From: Amphirosellinia nigrospora
Taxonomy: Eukaryota > Ascomycota > Sordariomycetes > Xylariales > Xylariaceae
Assembly (NCBI GenBank): GCA_004123355.1
Contig: SCHM01000004.1
Location: 3,318,316-3,382,315 of the forward strand
DNA: 64,000 nucleotides
Reading direction: 5' to 3'
Below the pieces are notes generated by a model. It worked only from the letters and a program-made list of their open reading frames with translations, was not told the origin of the DNA and searched no databases. A program made the position numbers and the translations under genes. Positions 36,905-49,315 of the stretch are shown here, piece by piece; position 1 is the stretch's first letter, and each line of letters starts with the position of its first letter.

Positions 36905-38346
36905 ATGAAGTTCCCTCGAGCTGTATCGACAGCCGGAAAGGGCATCCGCGCCCTCGGCATCTCGACAGAGACCACTCAAACTCGTGTGCGGGCTTTCTCG
37001 TCCCTGGGCGTCACCAGCACGAAGACCAGTGCCGCTTCGAAAACACCAACAACAACAAAGCCACAACAAGCGAGGCCAACATCAACATGTCTTCGTTCGC
37101 CAAGTTGTCGGCGGATTCTCACACCCACAGCCGTAGGACATTCGCCTCTTCGTCCTCATCCAACAAACCTCTAGGCAGAACGGCTCTCTACGACCTCCAT
37201 CTTGCCCACGGCGCCAAGATGGTGCATTTCGGCGGTTACGAGATGCCCGTGCAATACTCGGGGCAGGGCGTGATCACGTCGCACCACTTCACGCGGGAGA
37301 AGGCGTCCCTCTTCGACGTCGGGCACATGGTGCAGCACCGGTTCGAGGGGCCGGGCGCGACGGCCTTCCTGCAGCGCATCACGCCGGGGAGCATTGAGGC
37401 GCTGCCGACGCACCACGGCACGCTCTCGGCACTCCTGTGGCCGAACACGGGCGGCATCGTCGACGACACCATCGTCACGCGCTTGGGGCCCGAGCTCTTC
37501 TACGTCGTCACCAACGCTGGCTGCCGGGAGAAGGACCTCGACTACCTCGAGCAGCAGCTCGCGGACTGGGACGGGGCCGAGGTCCGCCACGAGGTCCTCG
37601 ACGGCTGGGGCCTCATCGCCCTCCAGGGCCCCCTCGCCGAGAAGCTGCTGACGCAGGTCCTGACCGACCCCGCCGACGCGAACCTGCGCGAGCTGTACTT
37701 CGGCCAGAGCCGCTTCGTCAAGGTCAAGGGCGCCGCGGACCCCGTGCTGATCAGCCGCGCGGGGTACACGGGCGAGGACGGCTTCGAGATCTCCATCGCG
37801 CCGGCCGACACGGTGGCCGTGACGGAGGCGCTGCTCGCCGCCTCGGGGCCCGACAAGCTGCAGTTCGCGGGCCTCGGCGCGCGCGACAGCCTCCGGCTCG
37901 AGGCGGGCATGTGCCTGTACGGACACGACCTCGACGACACGACGACGCCCGTCGAGGCCGGGCTCGCGTGGATCGTCGGCAGGACCGGCGGACGCCCGCG
38001 TCGGCCAACTTCCACGGCGCCGACGTCGTGCTCGCGCAGCTGAAGCCCAAGAGCAAAGGCGGGAGCGGCGTCGACAGGCGGCGCGTCGGACTTCTCGTCG
38101 AGGGCGCGCCTGCGCGCGAGGGGGCCGAGATCCGTTCCGACGACGGTGACGAGAAGATTGGCGTCGTCACCAGCGGCTGTCCGAGCCCGACCCTCGGGGA
38201 ATATCGCCATGGGCTACGTCGAAGATGGCATGCACAAGGTCGGCACCGAGGTCCAGGTCCTCGTCCGCGGACGCTCGCGGAAGGCGGTCATTACTAAGAT
38301 GCCGTTCGTGCCGGCGAAGTATTACAAGGCGCCTGCTTCTGCGTAA
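36905..38346 (+). CDS. GCV1: Glycine cleavage system T-protein (aminomethyltransferase)
   Basis: T-protein transfers the methylene group of the H-protein-bound aminomethyl arm to tetrahydrofolate in the mitochondrial matrix. ATG at 36905 gives a presequence of Arg/Ser/Thr type ([20 protein letters not shown]). The mature enzyme starts near [20 protein letters not shown] and has [20 protein letters not shown] (folate-site region), [21 protein letters not shown] and [13 protein letters not shown]. The C-terminal beta-barrel has [13 protein letters not shown] and [10 protein letters not shown]. Three single-base corrections are needed, near 37045, 37983 and 38202 (the last an AAA run read as AA). 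From about 37225 on, GC at third codon positions is extreme compared with the presequence. There are no introns. Confidence 0.93.
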
Positions 38347-38923
38347 GCCGGTGGGCTCCTATCATCCTAGGGACTGTGATGTTGTGAGAGTTTCGTGAGA
38401 CAGTGTACGTATGCTGTATGCTCATTCAAGACTGGGATGAGACATTAGGTTGTGGCTATGTATACGCTATGATTGTCAAGTGGTGCTCTTCTTTTCAAAT
38501 AATTATGATAACTGCTCGAGTTTTTCAACATGATAGGGTCGGAAAAGGTTATGAAAAGGGGGGGTGGGGAGAATAGGATTAGATACCCTCAACGAAGATC
38601 TAGATGAATCAACTTGATTATAACGAACACTTTTATTGTAATCTATTTGTCTACTCAAACCAACTTTCTCTTCGTGTGTGTGTGTGTAGGTTTATACCCG
38701 CGGCTCAATAGTCACGACATCGATTCTATAGGAAAGAGGCCAGTTATTGTATAAGTTTTTTTTTCTTTTCTATTTTAATCTTACTTAGTATGATTGACAC
38801 GGCATTCGGGTATCCAACTTGGTTGCTTCAAACTCAAAAATAGCAATATTGTCATTGTTGCCATGTCTGGTATTTTTCAACCAAAACCTAGTCTCCAACT
38901 TCGCCCCTTTTCCGCTTCCCTTC
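38347..38923. other. Convergent 3' spacer
   Basis: This lies between GCV1 and the DUF5519 gene. It contains a GTGTGTGTGTGTG tract near 38677-38689 and poly-pyrimidine runs. No gene was seen. Confidence 0.55.
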
Positions 38924-39820
38924 CTATGTCTCTCCGAGCAAGTCCATACGAACCTCCTTGGCGATGACCCACCACCCTGCAGCCTCGATGATCTGACAAA
39001 CGACCTTGAGCTCGTCCCTAGTCCGCGGGCGTACACCATGGTGAACTGGCGGGGAACCGGCATCTTAACAGGAACAGCGGCTGGTGAGGGGATGTCGCTG
39101 GCCCCAGCCCTTCTCGATGACCTCCTTGGCATCCTCCGGATGAAGGTTCATGTGCAGGGAGTGGTCAGAGTTGTGGACGTGGCAGATCTCGCCTTGGCAG
39201 GTATTGTTGACCGGGTAGCGCGCAAACAGGCCCAGGCCGTGCTTCTCGAAGCACGACGTCCCGATGCCCATCTCCTCGCTGTGGCCCAGCCCGTGGTTCT
39301 CCAGGATCCGGCGGAGCGCGAGGTAGCAGTCCCTCGACCCGAACTGGTTGACCTGCCGCTGCGGCGCGATGCCGACGACCTGGGGCCGCGGCCCGCACCG
39401 GTAGGGGAGCGGCTTCTTGCGCAGGATCCCGCTCGTCGGCTGCGCCGTCTTGTCCGAGGGGAGGGGGTCGAAGGGGTCGCGGAGGGCCCAGAGCTTCAGC
39501 CAATTGATGCGGATGTAGCCATTGAAGGTCGACGGCGTGCCGCCGGGGCCGAGCTTGATGAAGTTTTGGTAGTCGTTGTGGATGAAAAGGATGATTGTGG
39601 CCAGCCCGATGAGCGCCGCTACCGTGGCTGGCTGGAGGAAGTGGATGGCAAGTATGAGCGAGGTAGAGAGGATAAAGATGGTCGGCCCGTCGAGCGTGAC
39701 GGTCAGCGAGTCCTGTCTTATAGTCACACTAAAATACGGAGGTGTGGTGCTTTCGACGGAAGGGGCCTCTGTGACTAAGGATTGAGTACTCAGTTGTGCC
39801 TGAGTTAGAGACGTCGCCAT
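38924..39820 (-). CDS. Membrane-anchored luciferase-domain (DUF5519) protein
   Basis: The N-terminus (MATSLTQAQLSTQSLVTEA) is polar. Two adjacent hydrophobic segments follow (TIFILSTSLILAIHFL and ATVAALIGLATIILFI, about 39600-39680), so the protein is probably membrane-bound. The rest is a fungal 'luciferase domain' (DUF5519-type) protein: LGPGGTPSTFNGYIRINWLK, PYRCGPRPQVVGIAPQRQV, EICHVHNSDHSLHMNLHPED, KEVIEKGWGQRHPL and QFTMVYA-PRTRDELKVVCQI with EAAGWWV. The name reflects a remote relation to bacterial luciferase-associated sequences, not light emission. The function is unknown. The HVHNSDHSLHMNLHPED His cluster is the family hallmark. Two single-base corrections are inferred, near 39075 and 39010. 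The coding third positions become very GC-rich between about 39070 and 39500. Confidence 0.75.
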
Positions 39821-41437
39821 GATGGTTGCTTCTGGACGTGAAGACAAGTTTAATTGGGGGTTATTGAATACATGAAATGATACGGGTCAGATCTCATAAA
39901 AGTAGATAGTAGCTACTGAGTACTAGCGCAGGTACGAGTTATCATATGACACTGAAGAAAACAAAGAGAGAGGGAAGATATCGATGGACCTAGGAAGCCT
40001 GTCTAATAACACGGTAAGTAGGTCATGTGCCTTGCATATAGCGAAAAAGTAGGGGGGTGGTATGAGTTGGGCTCCCTTTTATGTATGTCGGGGCCCTTTC
40101 AAGGTGTCTCTTTCCAGCATACTCTCTACTGCACGAGGTCAAGTGACGATGCTCGTCCACGTTGGTCGAACCAGGTTGAATTACCTGATGGTGAGCGATG
40201 ACCGGCTCTGCGATGGCAAGCCAAGTGTGATTGGGCCGGTGCTAGGTCTATGATGTTTCCATGACAATTACCAGAGCACCGATCATCACCGATAATACTC
40301 ACGGGAGCCACTGTTCCTCAGCTCGAGACACAGCATTCTCGTGACACGCACGGTCATCGATTGGCTGGATTTTCGTGTTGGCTAGGCAGCTTTGCTTGCT
40401 TGGAGTTGTTAATCCTAGGGTTCTCAGCCCGTATATATTTGTATAAGTAATTAGAACTCTGTTTAGTAACGAACGAATGTAACGAGACTACAACTCGTTT
40501 GCGGTTTCGTAACATTTATTTTGCGAGGTGTCTTGGTGACATCCAGACTGTGTCTTAGCGGAAAAAACCTGGCGGTTGGTAGCATTCGTTAATGCGGATA
40601 CGCGGTCTGGGCCCGTGTTCGGAGAGCGGTGCTAGGGGCTGTCGACGGTCATCAGGCCCGTATCGGCGGTTCCCTTGGCCGGCTGCGTTACCTGAATGGC
40701 TTCTGTGCCAATTTCAGGCCCAATACTCAACGACCCAGATGTGGTGACAGCGAAGCTACGGCATGGCCTTGCAGCCAGCGGCCGGCCGTCGGTACCAATT
40801 AGAAAGTGTATGTTGACGACCCAACCAGAGGTTCGCTGTGTAATCTGCGGCTAGAAGTAGATAAGCGGTAGGGCAGGGACAATATGGTTCGACCGGAACT
40901 CCGTAAACGGCAGAGGACGTCCTTGCATCGTTACAGAAACGGGAACAGAGGGTCGCGTGAGTTGTCAATGCCTATCTGGACTGTCATTTCCCCTATCCTA
41001 CCAATGAGGCTTCGGGGTATGTTGCCTTAGGCTACCGAGCGGGTATTGGATGACCGGAACCTCTGCGTGTGGACCCGGGCCTGCCCGGGGGAGGCCTGCA
41101 CCTACTGCCACATCAATATTCGCCTACGATACGTACTTCCATCTGTGCCCACGAAACGAAACGGAATGTATGTGCGAGTACCTACAACCTCGGATAGTCG
41201 AGTCGTACATAAATGATCAACCCTATATACCGCCTCTTTGAGATGCTTTGTCCTTTCTCTTAGTTGATGAACTATACGTCAGGCCAAGATTTCTGTTTAT
41301 ATTTCAGAGAGGGCTACGTTAAGCGGTGCCCTAGAGGTCATCAAACCATCGTACTTCACTCATTTATCCCGGATTGCAGATGGAAATCTTCTCTCAGATG
41401 TATGATGACTAGGTGATGGCTTGTCGCCGCATTCAGC
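39821..41437. other. Intergenic region, no gene seen
   Basis: About 1.6 kb. ORFs are short, lie on both strands and have no family signal. No repeats of note. Confidence 0.5.
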
Positions 41438-41599
41438 ATGGCTCTTCCGATCCATCTCTTTCCGTCGATATGCGGTCTAATTCGAGAGCACTCTATAAGC
41501 TTAGATAGGCTGACGCAACTCATTAATATGGGCGACGGGGTTGAAGCTTATGAAAGGCTATGCTCTGAAAGGATGCGTCTTGACTTTCCTCGTTGGTGA
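41438..41599 (+). CDS. Possible small protein or first exon upstream of the HET pair
   Basis: A 53-codon open frame starts MALPIHLFPSICGLIREHSI and ends ERMRLDFPRW. Its stop codon overlaps a GTGAGC donor (41597-41602), and a TTTACAG acceptor lies near 41627-41633. It could therefore be a first exon, continued perhaps by PIRYEYRDLRLLDVTIPRVP in the next frame. I recognise no family. It is close to, and on the same strand as, the HET genes. It may equally be chance. Confidence 0.2.
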   Translation: MALPIHLFPSICGLIREHSISLDRLTQLINMGDGVEAYERLCSERMRLDFPRW

Positions 41600-41859
41600 G
41601 CTTCTTATTGCAATCCTTTGCATTTACAGTCAGCTACCCCGATCCGATACGAATATCGGGATCTGCGACTATTGGATGTGACGATACCTAGGGTACCGAA
41701 CTACTGTAGGCGCCCCTAAAACACAGCGTTTTAGTGCCAAGGAATGCAAGTAGGACAAGTAGCATATGGCTGGTCGAATTCCCCCAAAGCCGTTTTTTTA
41801 ATCCCAAGGGTCTCCTGAACACGTTAAAGGGACGCTGTGGTCACTCAGTATAACACAGC

Positions 41860-43838
41860 ATGGAAACTGAGCATGAATCTTCCTTGGTCTACCCCTGTGA
41901 TCGTCCTATTTCAATGAGTATCAGCATTTTCCCTCCTACTCGGAATGAAAATGAACAATTGGACTCATGTCCCAATTCCTGGATGGATTGTGGCGAGGGG
42001 TACCTTAAATTCCTCAGGAACGCGAACCAATTCAGGAACTCAAACCAGACTCCTCCAACAGGATCAATGTCCCCAAAAGACCATCTAGTCACCCTCTTGC
42101 CGCAGACGGCGGGTCAAATATGATCAGATCATTCCTCCTTATTGTTGGACGCATTTTCGCGAATACCTCGCTGTCTAGTCATCGTGTTGGGAGAGAGGAT
42201 GCGCTTTGTCGTTCCTCCTTTCCAAGGCTCTTGTCAATTGAGAGGGTCAGGAGAGTAGAGCAGTTAATTTACTAATATCATCGTCTACTTTTAAGCGGGA
42301 TAGATGGGCCTCCATTTAGTATTAACTTGAGCTTCTTGGTTTTCAACATTAGCGACCAACGCGACTCAGGTTCATCTCCCGAGGATACTGAGATAATCAA
42401 CCAGATCCTAGCCGTTATCGATTGGTTTAGCCTGTGGGCTGATCAAAGGGGAGGGCACACTGACGTCCGTGATATGGATCTTTCGGGCACGGCGGGAACA
42501 CTGAAGGACTTACAGCGACGAGAATGTATTCAGCAGGCAAGAAACCCTACGCTTGCCTCCGTTTTAAAGAGACTTGGCGTCTGCCCAAGCAGGTTGTGGA
42601 ACCTCGCAACTGGCAGGAATGATGACTTTCATTATATGCTCTTTATTCTAAATCACCTATCAGAGCATGAGCAGCACATGATGAATGCACTGAAGAGTTG
42701 TGTATCCGTACATACGATGACACAACCATTACCCAGCAACTACACAAATGCCCCGATGGCACTTATGGGACCTTCGAATTCCCCCTCGAGAAGCTGAATG
42801 AAGCATTTCGCAGCCTTGGCTCGCCTACACCTTGAATCCCTCGGCCTGGGACTTGTCCATCTGGGGTCCAGGGACCATGCCATACATGTTGGACACAGGA
42901 AAGCGATTAATTGCGATATCTCACTTCTGGTCTGATGGACTGGAAATGGATTGAACAGGCAAGGAGTAGTCACGCCCGCCTGATTCAATATTGGGTTTCC
43001 CTTGCCAAGTCGCTCGATTGTGAAGGACTCTGGTGGGATACACCATCCGTGTGGCGATGGAGAAGCAATCTCGACGCAAAGCGCTAAACATTATGCTCGA
43101 GAACTTCTCCCGGGCGACGTACGTTGTCGTGCACGATCAAGAGCTAGTCAACATGCCGTGGATGGGCAGTTCTAACGCTGCTATCGCTATCCTGATTTCA
43201 TCTTGGTTCACGCGAGGATGGACAGCCGCTGAATTCTACGCCACGAGAAAGAAAAATAATAGCGTGAAGGTGTTGTTAGAAATTCAAAAGATGTGCTGAA
43301 ACCCGTTATCAAGGATCTTGACCGCGATATCCCATCCCGACCCCAACAGACTACCACCCTCGCGCACTTCAAGGCGTCTACCATTCTCCGTGGTGTCAGA
43401 GGGGAGGTCACTGACCTCCGCGGTCTCTTGCAAGTTCTGCGAGCGAGGTCTACCGCCTGGGACAAGGACAAGATGGTTGTTGCCAGCTTAATGACACTAG
43501 ATCGGCGACATAGACACGTCTCAATCCACGCCTGCGTTGACACGGAATACCCTACTTGAGTTGATGACAGTTCACACGACATCTATATTCTATAACAAAG
43601 TGCCTATGGCGGTCGAAGGGGGTTGGTCGTGGTGTCCACCCTCCATATTCGACTTGGATGTCGGTACTTTCTCAAGGCTAGGCCGGATACTCCCAATGGG
43701 TGGCAGCGGCCTTTGACGATCAGCGAGGTTGGCTCCATAGACGGCAGCTTCACTCCGGACCCAGTACAGCTTACTATCAAGACAAGGTGTACTACAGCCG
43801 TACAGTTCCCACCCATCTCTGGCTTACAGGATCTTTAA
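41860..43838 (+). pseudogene. Decayed HET-domain gene (upstream tandem copy)
   Basis: This is a relic of a heterokaryon-incompatibility (HET) domain gene, paralogous to the one at 44434-46862. Its N-terminal part (CPNSWMDCGEGYLKFL, then SPKDHLV) matches the neighbour's CPNVEWWAGRNYQRYL...TKEQLV. The middle (MLFILNHL...) and a DTT-QLHKC segment also correspond. HET-core remnants follow: LIAISHFWSDG, GLWWDT, ATYVVVHDQELVNMPW, SSWFTRGWTAAEFYA and LRARSTAWDKDKMVVASLM. The copy looks broken, with roughly five or more interruptions, clearly more decayed than its neighbour. The divergence between the two suggests an old duplication. No activity is expected. Confidence 0.7.
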
Positions 43839-44433
43839 AGCCCTGAAGACACCCAAGACATGCCTAACCTTAGAGATTGGTAGGGGAACTATAGAATCTA
43901 AGTAGTAACCTGGGGCATCCTCGCGGAGCCAGTTTATAACATCAGTAAGTACGTAGATTGCCGCTACATCGGTTGCGTGCACGCGCCTTTCCCATGGCCA
44001 TTCACGGCTACACGATTGAATGTGCCATTGGACACAATGATCGGGATAAGGACAACGTAGCGCGTCCAGCTATCGATGCCCAGGTTATTTTTGCTGAGAT
44101 CAATGGTGATAACCAAGGCGATGGCCGGTCAATATCGCAGCGAGCGCGGAACCGCAGTTACACCCTATAGAGGCGCAGAAGTGCAAATGATCCTTGTCGG
44201 CGGTATCATTCCGCAGCTGAACTGCTATGCAGAGATGAGAAAGGTATAGCACGCTACTTGGGCCAATCAACCAATTACTTAATTACTCAACAATCACTCA
44301 CTACATAAATAGATAGAAGTAAACGAGGATCAGCTCATTTCTACTCACCCTCTTTCTTTTACTTCTCATGACTGAGCTTCCTGGAACCGGTGCGGCTGAG
44401 CACATCAACTATAACTGGCATGGCTGACTCCAA
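43839..44433. other. Spacer between the two HET copies
   Basis: A short ORF (43958-44170) might be more relic of the upstream copy's C-terminus, but the match is too weak to call. Confidence 0.4.
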
Positions 44434-46862
44434 ATGCAGGCCAACGGTGACGGCGACGCGAACCCGATGAATGAATTCGCCGGTTTAGATGCCAGTCTCC
44501 TTCCCGAGCCACAGTACCTAAATACGTGCCCGAATGTAGAATGGTGGGCTGGTAGAAACTACCAGAGATATTTGAATAGTTTCAAGGCTAGAACAAAAGT
44601 ATCTCCTTTAAGTGCGGGGCTGACAACAAAAGAACAGCTCGTCAGGATGGTGTTCGCATTCTTCTATCATAGCGGTATTCGAAATTGTCATCATGAGCCC
44701 TGTGTGAGAAAGCAGGAGGAGTACAAACAAGCACTACCAGATTGTCAATGGAGCCCCCTACGCCAGTGTATCGCGACCTGGATATCTTGCTGGATATGCG
44801 CATGGTCTCGGTAAGCCCTAATAATGACAAGTATCTTGCACTGAACGTTCCTGACTATCATTGTAGAAATTTTGCCACTCAAGAGGGCGAAATCGATGAT
44901 TCCCCGTTCTTGGAAGATCCCACACCGTTCTTATTCGCCGAGGTATATGAAGAGAAACATGCATCTGACGATGACACAATCTTCATAATGGAAATTGTTG
45001 CAATATTCACATGGTTGAGCTCTGGTTAGCAACTGACAACGACCTCCAATTGCTTCGGCCTCATGCAAAACCTTCTTGGGACGTCTTGTTGAAAATACAA
45101 AAGCGCGATTATATTCGAAGAGCCATGGTGGCTATTCAGGATCTTCCTCAGGGATCTGCAGGTCCTCCATATGGAGCCTATCTGTTATGCAAGAAGGCGA
45201 GTACAGTAACATGGTGTTCATTTTGGAGTACGTCCGAAAAAACTACAAGTCCTTCAGACAGCTGCGGCGAAAGCACTTGCACTGTACAGAACAAGTGTGT
45301 ATACATGCATTGGAAGACACAACCAAGATTCCGCAGCTGCATAAGTGTCTGACGGCTCACTGTAAACCCTTCAAAGTCCCCATTGAGAAATTAGAGGCAT
45401 TCTATAGGAATACAGAGGCGAGCAAAATCGCGATCTCGGTCCCACCAGAATGGCCGTCTACTGCCTGGGACATTTCGTCCTGGGTGCCAGGCTCCCCAAT
45501 TCGACCCTCGACACGCTCATTCCCAACACGTGGCATCAGCCCTACATCGCGATTTCTCACGTCTGGTCCGACGGAACAGGCATCGGTGTGAACAAGCAGG
45601 GAGTGGTCAACTCGTGCCTTATGGACTTTTGGTGTCAGATCGCTAGGGATTTAAATTGCGCCGGCATATGGTGGGATTCGATATGTCTCCCGACGTCCGC
45701 TGAAGCAAGAAACCAGGCTCTATGCGTTATGCTGAGAAACTATTCGTTTGCTAAGCACGTCGTCATCCATGACCAAGAGTTGCTCAATACCGTCTGGTCT
45801 GATGATGAGTCCCCTGCCCTGGCGATGGTCATCTCCACCTGGTTCACTCGAGCGTGGACTACTGCAGAGTTCGTTTCTGCTAACGCGAACATCAAAGTAC
45901 TCTTCAAACATCCGGACCCTAGTGAAACGAGGCCATTGATCGTAGGTATAGAAATGATCCTGGCTAGAAGACCGCCATGGGGATCTGCAACTGTGCCCAC
46001 GTTGGCGCATCTCGGTGCTACGCACGTTAGTAGCCTGCGAAGTGAGCGGTCGCCTGTAGGCGAAAATCCTTTCAGAAGATTGTTACAAATACTACGAACG
46101 AAATCAACAAGTTGGGAGAGAGATCGGGTCGTCATCGCGGCACTGCTATCTGGAATGAGAAGAAAGGTAACCGCTTTGAACTTGTCTGAGACGATTCCCC
46201 TTCTGACAAGGGAATTCCTGCTCGACCATCTTTCTATCCCAAGGACAGCGATATTCCACGACAAGGCCCCCCAGAAAACCTACGGCGCCTGGTCGTGGTG
46301 TCCACCGTCCCTATTTGACTTTGACCAGAGCGGTTATTCTGTGTCTCACAAAGACCTCATGATGGGTCAAATCGCAATATCGGAAGACGGATTCGCCGAG
46401 TCATTTTTCTTCGTTTCCATGATCACTCCAGAATGCCGACCAAGAGTGCGCGCATTCGGCTCCCATCCCGCCACGGCAGCTAAGGTTTATTATGCGTTGG
46501 AAGACCTCACTAGGTGTTTGATTCTCAAGGTAGGGAGAAAGTCGAAATCTGTAGCGCACGAGCCTGATACCCCTGGAATCTTGGTTTATCCTGTTCGTCA
46601 TGTGCGCCGTACCGCCCATGTGCGACGAGGAACAACCAGAAAGGATTTCGAAAACTGGTCGACACTATCCTGCCGGTATATCGGCAATGTGTACTCGCCG
46701 TCGGAGGACAATCCCGATGAGCGCACCGTCTACTGCGTCTTGGGAGATGATCTTGACCAAGCCGGAAGGCCGCTACAGTCAATGGAATCAAAACATGCCC
46801 TCGCAGGAGCCGATCACATGCCGTGGACCGTGATTGACGGTCTACATAGTTACTTTAGTTAG
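44434..46862 (+). CDS. HET-domain (heterokaryon incompatibility) protein with novel-looking N-terminal module
   Basis: HET-domain proteins mediate non-self recognition between fungal hyphae, often with cell death. A long clean frame (45450-46862, 470 codons) carries the core: PYIAISHVWSDG, GIWWDSICLPTSAEARNQAL, SFAKHVVIHDQELLNTVW, STWFTRAWTTAEFV, then a helical region (RRLLQILRTKSTSWERDRVV) and a conserved end (GAWSWCPPSLFDF, YCVLGDDLDQAGRP). Upstream, 44434-45450 encodes an N-terminal module of about 340 residues also present in the decayed neighbour: CPNVEWWAGRNYQRYLNSF, EDTTKIPQLHKC and VPIEKLEAFYRN. That part is spread over about three frames in this assembly; unseen introns or base errors could both contribute. 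The tandem arrangement with a relic is typical of fast-evolving HET loci. Confidence 0.75.
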
Positions 46863-49315
46863 CAAACAATCGATAACACATCATTACGGTAAACTTTTTC
46901 CAAAACAAAAAAAGAATTAAAAGAAGACTCGTTATATGTGTTTTCCTTCGCTATAGATAAAGTAATGGCATGTATTTGAATATAAAACCGAGCATTATAT
47001 AAGCATCTATAGGCCATAGGGGAAGTGAGAATGCGTGTTGTCGAAGGCCTCTTCAATCTCCGTAATAAATGAAGGGTCTAGTTATGAGGTAGGCCGCGGC
47101 ATAGGCATACCAACTCAAGAGTCGTTCGTTACATCTTTATACGAAAGTGTAGGTGCACGTTGCTTGATTTGCTGCCTTAATATTCCTATATATCTACTAT
47201 CATAGTGAATCGCTTGCATATGGGCTATTACAAGGGCTTCTGTGAAGGGCTTGGAAGGTGTTCAAATTAGAACAATTATTATTCTACGGAGTCAAAGGGG
47301 CCATGAAGGTCTAGTGCCTCGTTTCCTTCTAAGTAGGAGATCCTAGCCTATATACCCACACCCTTCATCCCTTAATTCCTTAGTTCCTATTTCTCTGCCG
47401 TCTCGGAGTCCGGAGGCAGGCCGGGGGTTACAATCGGATTTTCCCAACCGGAGTCCGAGTCCTGGGAGACACAGATACATGTGACATGGGGCTTGTCATG
47501 TCTCGCCGCCCGTCAAACCCTCCTCCAAAGCTTTGCGTTCCCCTTTTCGTTTCAGACTATCAGGGTTAGGCCAGACTATTGTCATAGTGTTATTGTGAGT
47601 GGGAGCACAACGTACAAATGATGCCATTAGATAGACTTCAGTCCTATTAAACCCTAAATAAGTGTGGCTGCTAATTAATTCAAAGACCACTTCATGCGCC
47701 TGTTAACCGGTTGTTAGCCCGATATAAATAAATTTTGTATGAAGTATATATTAATTAATCAGTAAGCAACATCTAATATGTTTCTAAGATTGGGTAAACG
47801 GTTTCACGTAGTATCTTGTATTTTTACTTTGGCTGAGTTATACTACTTAATACGAAACTTTTGCGAATATTCTACCGAGTATAGAGTTAGCATAGTTTCT
47901 CTAGTGCCATGTTTAACTGCTACTTAGTTGGTCACTACATAATATTTTAGATTCAGTAACAAGTACTAGATAGGCAGGCAGCAGGTCAGGTTGCTTGCTT
48001 AAGTTCTTTCCACGTTTCGTCGATGGGAAACGGTGTTGTGATCGATGGTAGTCTAGTACAGGATATCAAAGGTATGAGCTTATTTGTTTTGTTTTTGTGT
48101 GTATATAAGTGTCCAGTGCGTATTAGTAAATGTCACGAGGGCTTGTTGGAGGCGTGGTTTTCATGTTGCTTTAAAGAGTAAATATGAGTACTACAATATC
48201 TACTGAGTTGCTGTTAATCTCTTACGTCTGACTGTACTCAAGGTCGGTTTTTATCTCCTATCCTTCGAATATGATTCATATAACTGTTTCATGGAGGAAA
48301 TTAGACAGCGTTTGCGTAACTCGCTGAATAACTCAATACACGATATTGTATATAGGTCTTGAGTTTGAAAGGAGGACAATCACGGCCTCTGTATCCGAAA
48401 ACAAATTAACCCCACAATACTGTACGCACCCGGCGCACTGCTAGCCGCCTAACTACTGCTAGAGTAGGACTAATCTTGCGTATGTTAAAATATTACTGTA
48501 GGTGTGAGTAAGCCCATGAAGGCGTTTATATGATTCGCGCAACAGCAACAACAACAACAGGACCTGAGTCTCTATATGCCTCAATGCTTGAGATTATGAG
48601 AGTTAGGAAGATGGATCAGGTCCTATCATATAAATTTGTTCTAGAATGAAAATAGTCTTGGATTGCTTGTGCAAAAGTGGATCTTGCTCAGGCTGAAAGC
48701 GGCCAATGATCCAGGTGAAATTCTCCAGCATGGCACAAGTCTCAAGAGGTAGGAGTGGGCGCTTCCCGAATCAGGCTAGAGCGGCGGTGCATGTGGGTTG
48801 CCAACGCCGACGGTTGCCGGTTGCTCGTGGCAATGGGTTTGGCGGGCTGTGAGTGGATGCGCCTAAGAGTGGTTGTTGATTCTAAGTAGTAATTGGACGG
48901 AGACGGGCGATGAGGTAGTAGTGGAGTAGTATTATTGATTTTCCTTGTTCTGGCCCCCTGCCTCTGTTATCCGTCTTCGCGTTTTAGGAGAACTTCAAGT
49001 TCAGTCTTTGCCGGTCGTTGATGTGTGTATTTGAATATTTATGTTTCATATACATGTAATTTTTGACATCTGCATCGTCTTGTCCTTGCCAGCGCATACC
49101 CTCATCCAGCGATAGTGCTATACTGCTAGATTTGAATCTTCCTTGTTTCATCGTCATCGTTACCATCATCGGCCACCCCATTTATAGAGAAGACTACATC
49201 GTGACGACAGAGATCGTTCTTAGTCAACCCGGTTCGTTCATTCTTCACTATGGCGATTCTACCAGTATTGTTCACCTCTAATATTGTCGCAAAATAGCCT
49301 CTGCGGCGCCTTAAG
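46863..49315. other. Long AT-rich intergenic region, no gene seen
   Basis: This is 2.45 kb with many stops in all frames. It is notably AT-rich at about 47.70-47.96 kb. It has a CAA-type tract (AACAGCAACAACAACAACAG, near 48541-48560). No coding region, RNA gene or transposon was recognised. Confidence 0.5.

Noticed and set aside
37171-38210. Long minus-strand ORFs of 222-251 codons over GCV1
   Set aside because: They are antisense shadows caused by extreme GC3 in the T-protein gene. GCV1 motifs on the plus strand are decisive.
46863-49315. Possible repeat-induced mutation (RIP) relic of a mobile element
   Set aside because: The region is AT-rich, but I could see no terminal repeats, transposase or reverse-transcriptase remnants, so no element can be named.
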